Origin: Pseudoalteromonas sp. P1-25
GTDB lineage: Bacteria > Pseudomonadota > Gammaproteobacteria > Enterobacterales > Alteromonadaceae
DNA length: 64,000 nucleotides
Assembly: GCF_001401805.1 (NCBI RefSeq)
Contig: NZ_LKDW01000020.1
Coordinates: 1 to 64,000 of the forward strand
Direction: 5' to 3'
The notes beneath the pieces are model-generated. The model searched no databases, had not been told where the DNA came from, and saw only the letters and a program-made list of their open reading frames with translations. How positions within the stretch are numbered: the first letter of the stretch is position 1; every line of letters begins with the position of its first letter. Below, piece by piece: positions 62,630-64,000 of this stretch. The position numbers and the translations under genes are program-made.

Positions 62630-63658
62630 ATGTCTGCAACTAGTCGTCAACTTACTTTAGCATCACGCCCGCACGGTGCCCCAACCGATGAAAACTTTGA
62701 ACTGAAATCAGTAGATTTACCAGCGCTTGAAGATGGCGAGGTGCTGCTGCGCACTATTTACCTTTCACTTGACCCTTATATGCGTGGCCGCATGAGCGAT
62801 GCTAAATCGTATGCCGATCCGGTCAATGTAGGCGATGTAATGGTAGGCGCTACCGTGTGCCAAGTAGAAGAGTCTAAAAACGATAAGTTTAGCGAAGGTG
62901 AATGGGTGCTTGCCTACACTGGTTGGCAAAGTTACGCCATTAGTAACGGTGAAGGCTTAATGCAATTAGGTAAAGAGCCAGAGAACCCTTCGTATGCACT
63001 GGGTATTTTAGGTATGCCAGGCTTTACCGCTTACATGGGCTTACTTGATATTGGCGCACCTAAAGAAGGTGAAACTGTTGTAGTAGCCGCCGCTACAGGG
63101 CCGGTTGGTGCAACCGTTGGCCAAATAGCTAAAATTAAAGGCTGTAAAGTGGTAGGCGTTGCTGGTGGCAGCGAAAAATGTAGCCACGCAGTTGAAAAGC
63201 TAGGCTTTGATGCTTGTATTGATCACAAAGCCGATGACTTTGCAGATCAGCTAGAAAAAGCTTGTGATAATGGCATAGATGTTTATTACGAAAATGTGGG
63301 CGGCAAAGTGTTTGATGCCGTATTGCCTCTACTTAATACCGCAGCCCGTGTTCCACTATGTGGTTTAGTATCACAATATAACTCTACCAGCCTGCCTGAT
63401 GGGCCTGACCGTATGGGTATGCTAATGGGCCAATTGCTTACTAAGCGTATTAAAATGCAAGGCTTTATAATTTTTGACGATTACGGCCATCGCTACGACG
63501 AATTTGCACAAGACATGCAAAAATGGCTTAAAGAAGGCAAAGTACAATACCGCGAGCACATGGTAGAAGGTATTGAGAACACTGTAAGCGCATTTAACGA
63601 TATGCTTAGTGGTAAAAACTTTGGTAAAACCGTGGTTAAAATTAACGAGCCTCTTTAA
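62630..63658 (+). CDS. NADP-dependent oxidoreductase, CurA/leukotriene-B4-reductase type
   Basis: 342 residues, zinc-free medium-chain reductase. LSLDPYMRGRMSD near residue 45 and the Rossmann segment AAATGPVGATVGQIAKIKGC near 145, then YENVGGKVFDAVLPLL. Acts on alpha,beta-unsaturated ketones or aldehydes with NADPH. Ribosome site AAAGGAGATTTTT. Followed 48 bases later by a glutathione S-transferase gene, so a joint role in electrophile detoxification is likely. Confidence 0.92.
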   Translation: MSATSRQLTLASRPHGAPTDENFELKSVDLPALEDGEVLLRTIYLSLDPYMRGRMSDAKSYADPVNVGDVMVGATVCQVEESKNDKFSEGEWVLAYTGWQSYAISNGEGLMQLGKEPENPSYALGILGMPGFTAYMGLLDIGAPKEGETVVVAAATGPVGATVGQIAKIKGCKVVGVAGGSEKCSHAVEKLGFDACIDHKADDFADQLEKACDNGIDVYYENVGGKVFDAVLPLLNTAARVPLCGLVSQYNSTSLPDGPDRMGMLMGQLLTKRIKMQGFIIFDDYGHRYDEFAQDMQKWLKEGKVQYREHMVEGIENTVSAFNDMLSGKNFGKTVVKINEPL

Positions 63659-63668
63659 ATTTTACAAA

Positions 63669-63692
63669 GCGTTACTGCACACGCAGTAACGC
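63669..63692 (+). other. Perfect hairpin between reductase and GST genes
   Basis: GCGTTACTGC-ACAC-GCAGTAACGC, 10-bp stem, no T tract. May modulate read-through or message stability. Confidence 0.55.
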
Positions 63693-63706
63693 CAACAAGG
63701 ACAGAC

Positions 63707-64000
63707 ATGATAAAACTACACCATTTAAATAAATCCCGTTCTAAACGTATTATTTGGCTTTTAGAAGAGCTAGATGTTGATTACGAAATTGTTGCCTACC
63801 AGCGCAATACAGAAACCTTTTTAGCCCCTGACGAACTTAAAAAAGTACACCAATTAGGTAAGTCTCCTGTTATTGAAGACGATGGTTTAATTGTTACCGA
63901 ATCTGGCGCCATTACCGATTACCTAATTACTAAGTACGGTAACGGAAAGTTTGCGCCAAAGGCAGGCACTGCTGAATATGTAGATTATCAGCAATGGCTA
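63707..64000 (+). CDS. Glutathione S-transferase (partial)
   Basis: 98 codons before the window ends. MIKLHHLNKSRSKRIIWLLE then VDYEIVAYQRN, LGKSPVIEDDGLIVTESGAI is the thioredoxin-like GST domain with the SPV and ESGAI glutathione-binding motifs. AAGGACAG upstream serves as ribosome site. The C-terminal helical domain is not in view. Confidence 0.9.
   Translation, partial: MIKLHHLNKSRSKRIIWLLEELDVDYEIVAYQRNTETFLAPDELKKVHQLGKSPVIEDDGLIVTESGAITDYLITKYGNGKFAPKAGTAEYVDYQQWL

Overview
The window looks like chromosome from a marine gammaproteobacterium of the order Alteromonadales, most likely Pseudoalteromonas. This is inferred from AT-rich sequence, the conserved block ndk-rlmN-pilW-rodZ-ispG-hisS-yfgM-bamB-der, several large TonB-dependent receptors, and the style of the proteins. 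No rRNA, complete tRNA, CRISPR array, prophage or intact insertion sequence was seen.

Layout. 1-3640: start of a membrane protein, a GH13 amylase lipoprotein, a LysR regulator and an SDR oxidoreductase. 3640-6400: an accessory patch, all genes on the minus strand, with yefM-yoeB, two orphan genes and a decayed small membrane ORF; gene ends carry inverted core sites like those of integron cassettes. 6268-12211: a structured intergenic element, an M20 peptidase, divergent argP/argO, a double-receiver response regulator, a cysteine-free sirtuin and a kelch protein. 12574-17213: TonB receptor, YfiR-like protein and GGDEF-EAL enzyme, a likely c-di-GMP signalling operon. 17214-24312: an ICMT-like methyltransferase, another large TonB receptor, a PAS chemoreceptor, and yfhL with trhP. 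24530-35365: the housekeeping block, interrupted between ispG and hisS by a MITE-like repeat. 35454-42348: an operon on the minus strand (lipoprotein, TonB receptor, small exported protein, di-haem peroxidase) behind a good Fur-box match. 42840-49939: zinc-ribbon protein, DUF4202, DUF885 peptidase, cryptochrome-DASH, yeiH/LysR pair and a small membrane protein. 50126-55945: thioredoxin-like protein, then lamin-tail/CotH kinase lipoprotein, VTC-like protein, DUF4956 membrane protein and an OprO/P-type porin. 56190-59835: an epimerase gene that looks like a lone integron cassette, a REP-type relic, and a ydhR/LysR pair enclosed by 49-bp direct repeats. 60098-64000: an orphan gene, anmK, a GNAT acetyltransferase, a CurA-like reductase and the start of a glutathione S-transferase.

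How the genes work together. Three gene groups look like functional systems that I cannot assign to a described pathway: (a) CotH-VTC-DUF4956-porin, suggesting synthesis or handling of a phosphate-rich or phosphorylated surface product; (b) the Fur-box operon joining a TonB receptor to a di-haem peroxidase and a large calcium-motif lipoprotein, suggesting oxidative processing and uptake of an iron source; (c) TonB receptor-YfiR-GGDEF/EAL, suggesting that envelope state is converted to a c-di-GMP signal. The accessory patches at 3.6-6.0 kb and 56.2-59.8 kb are where horizontal transfer is most visible.
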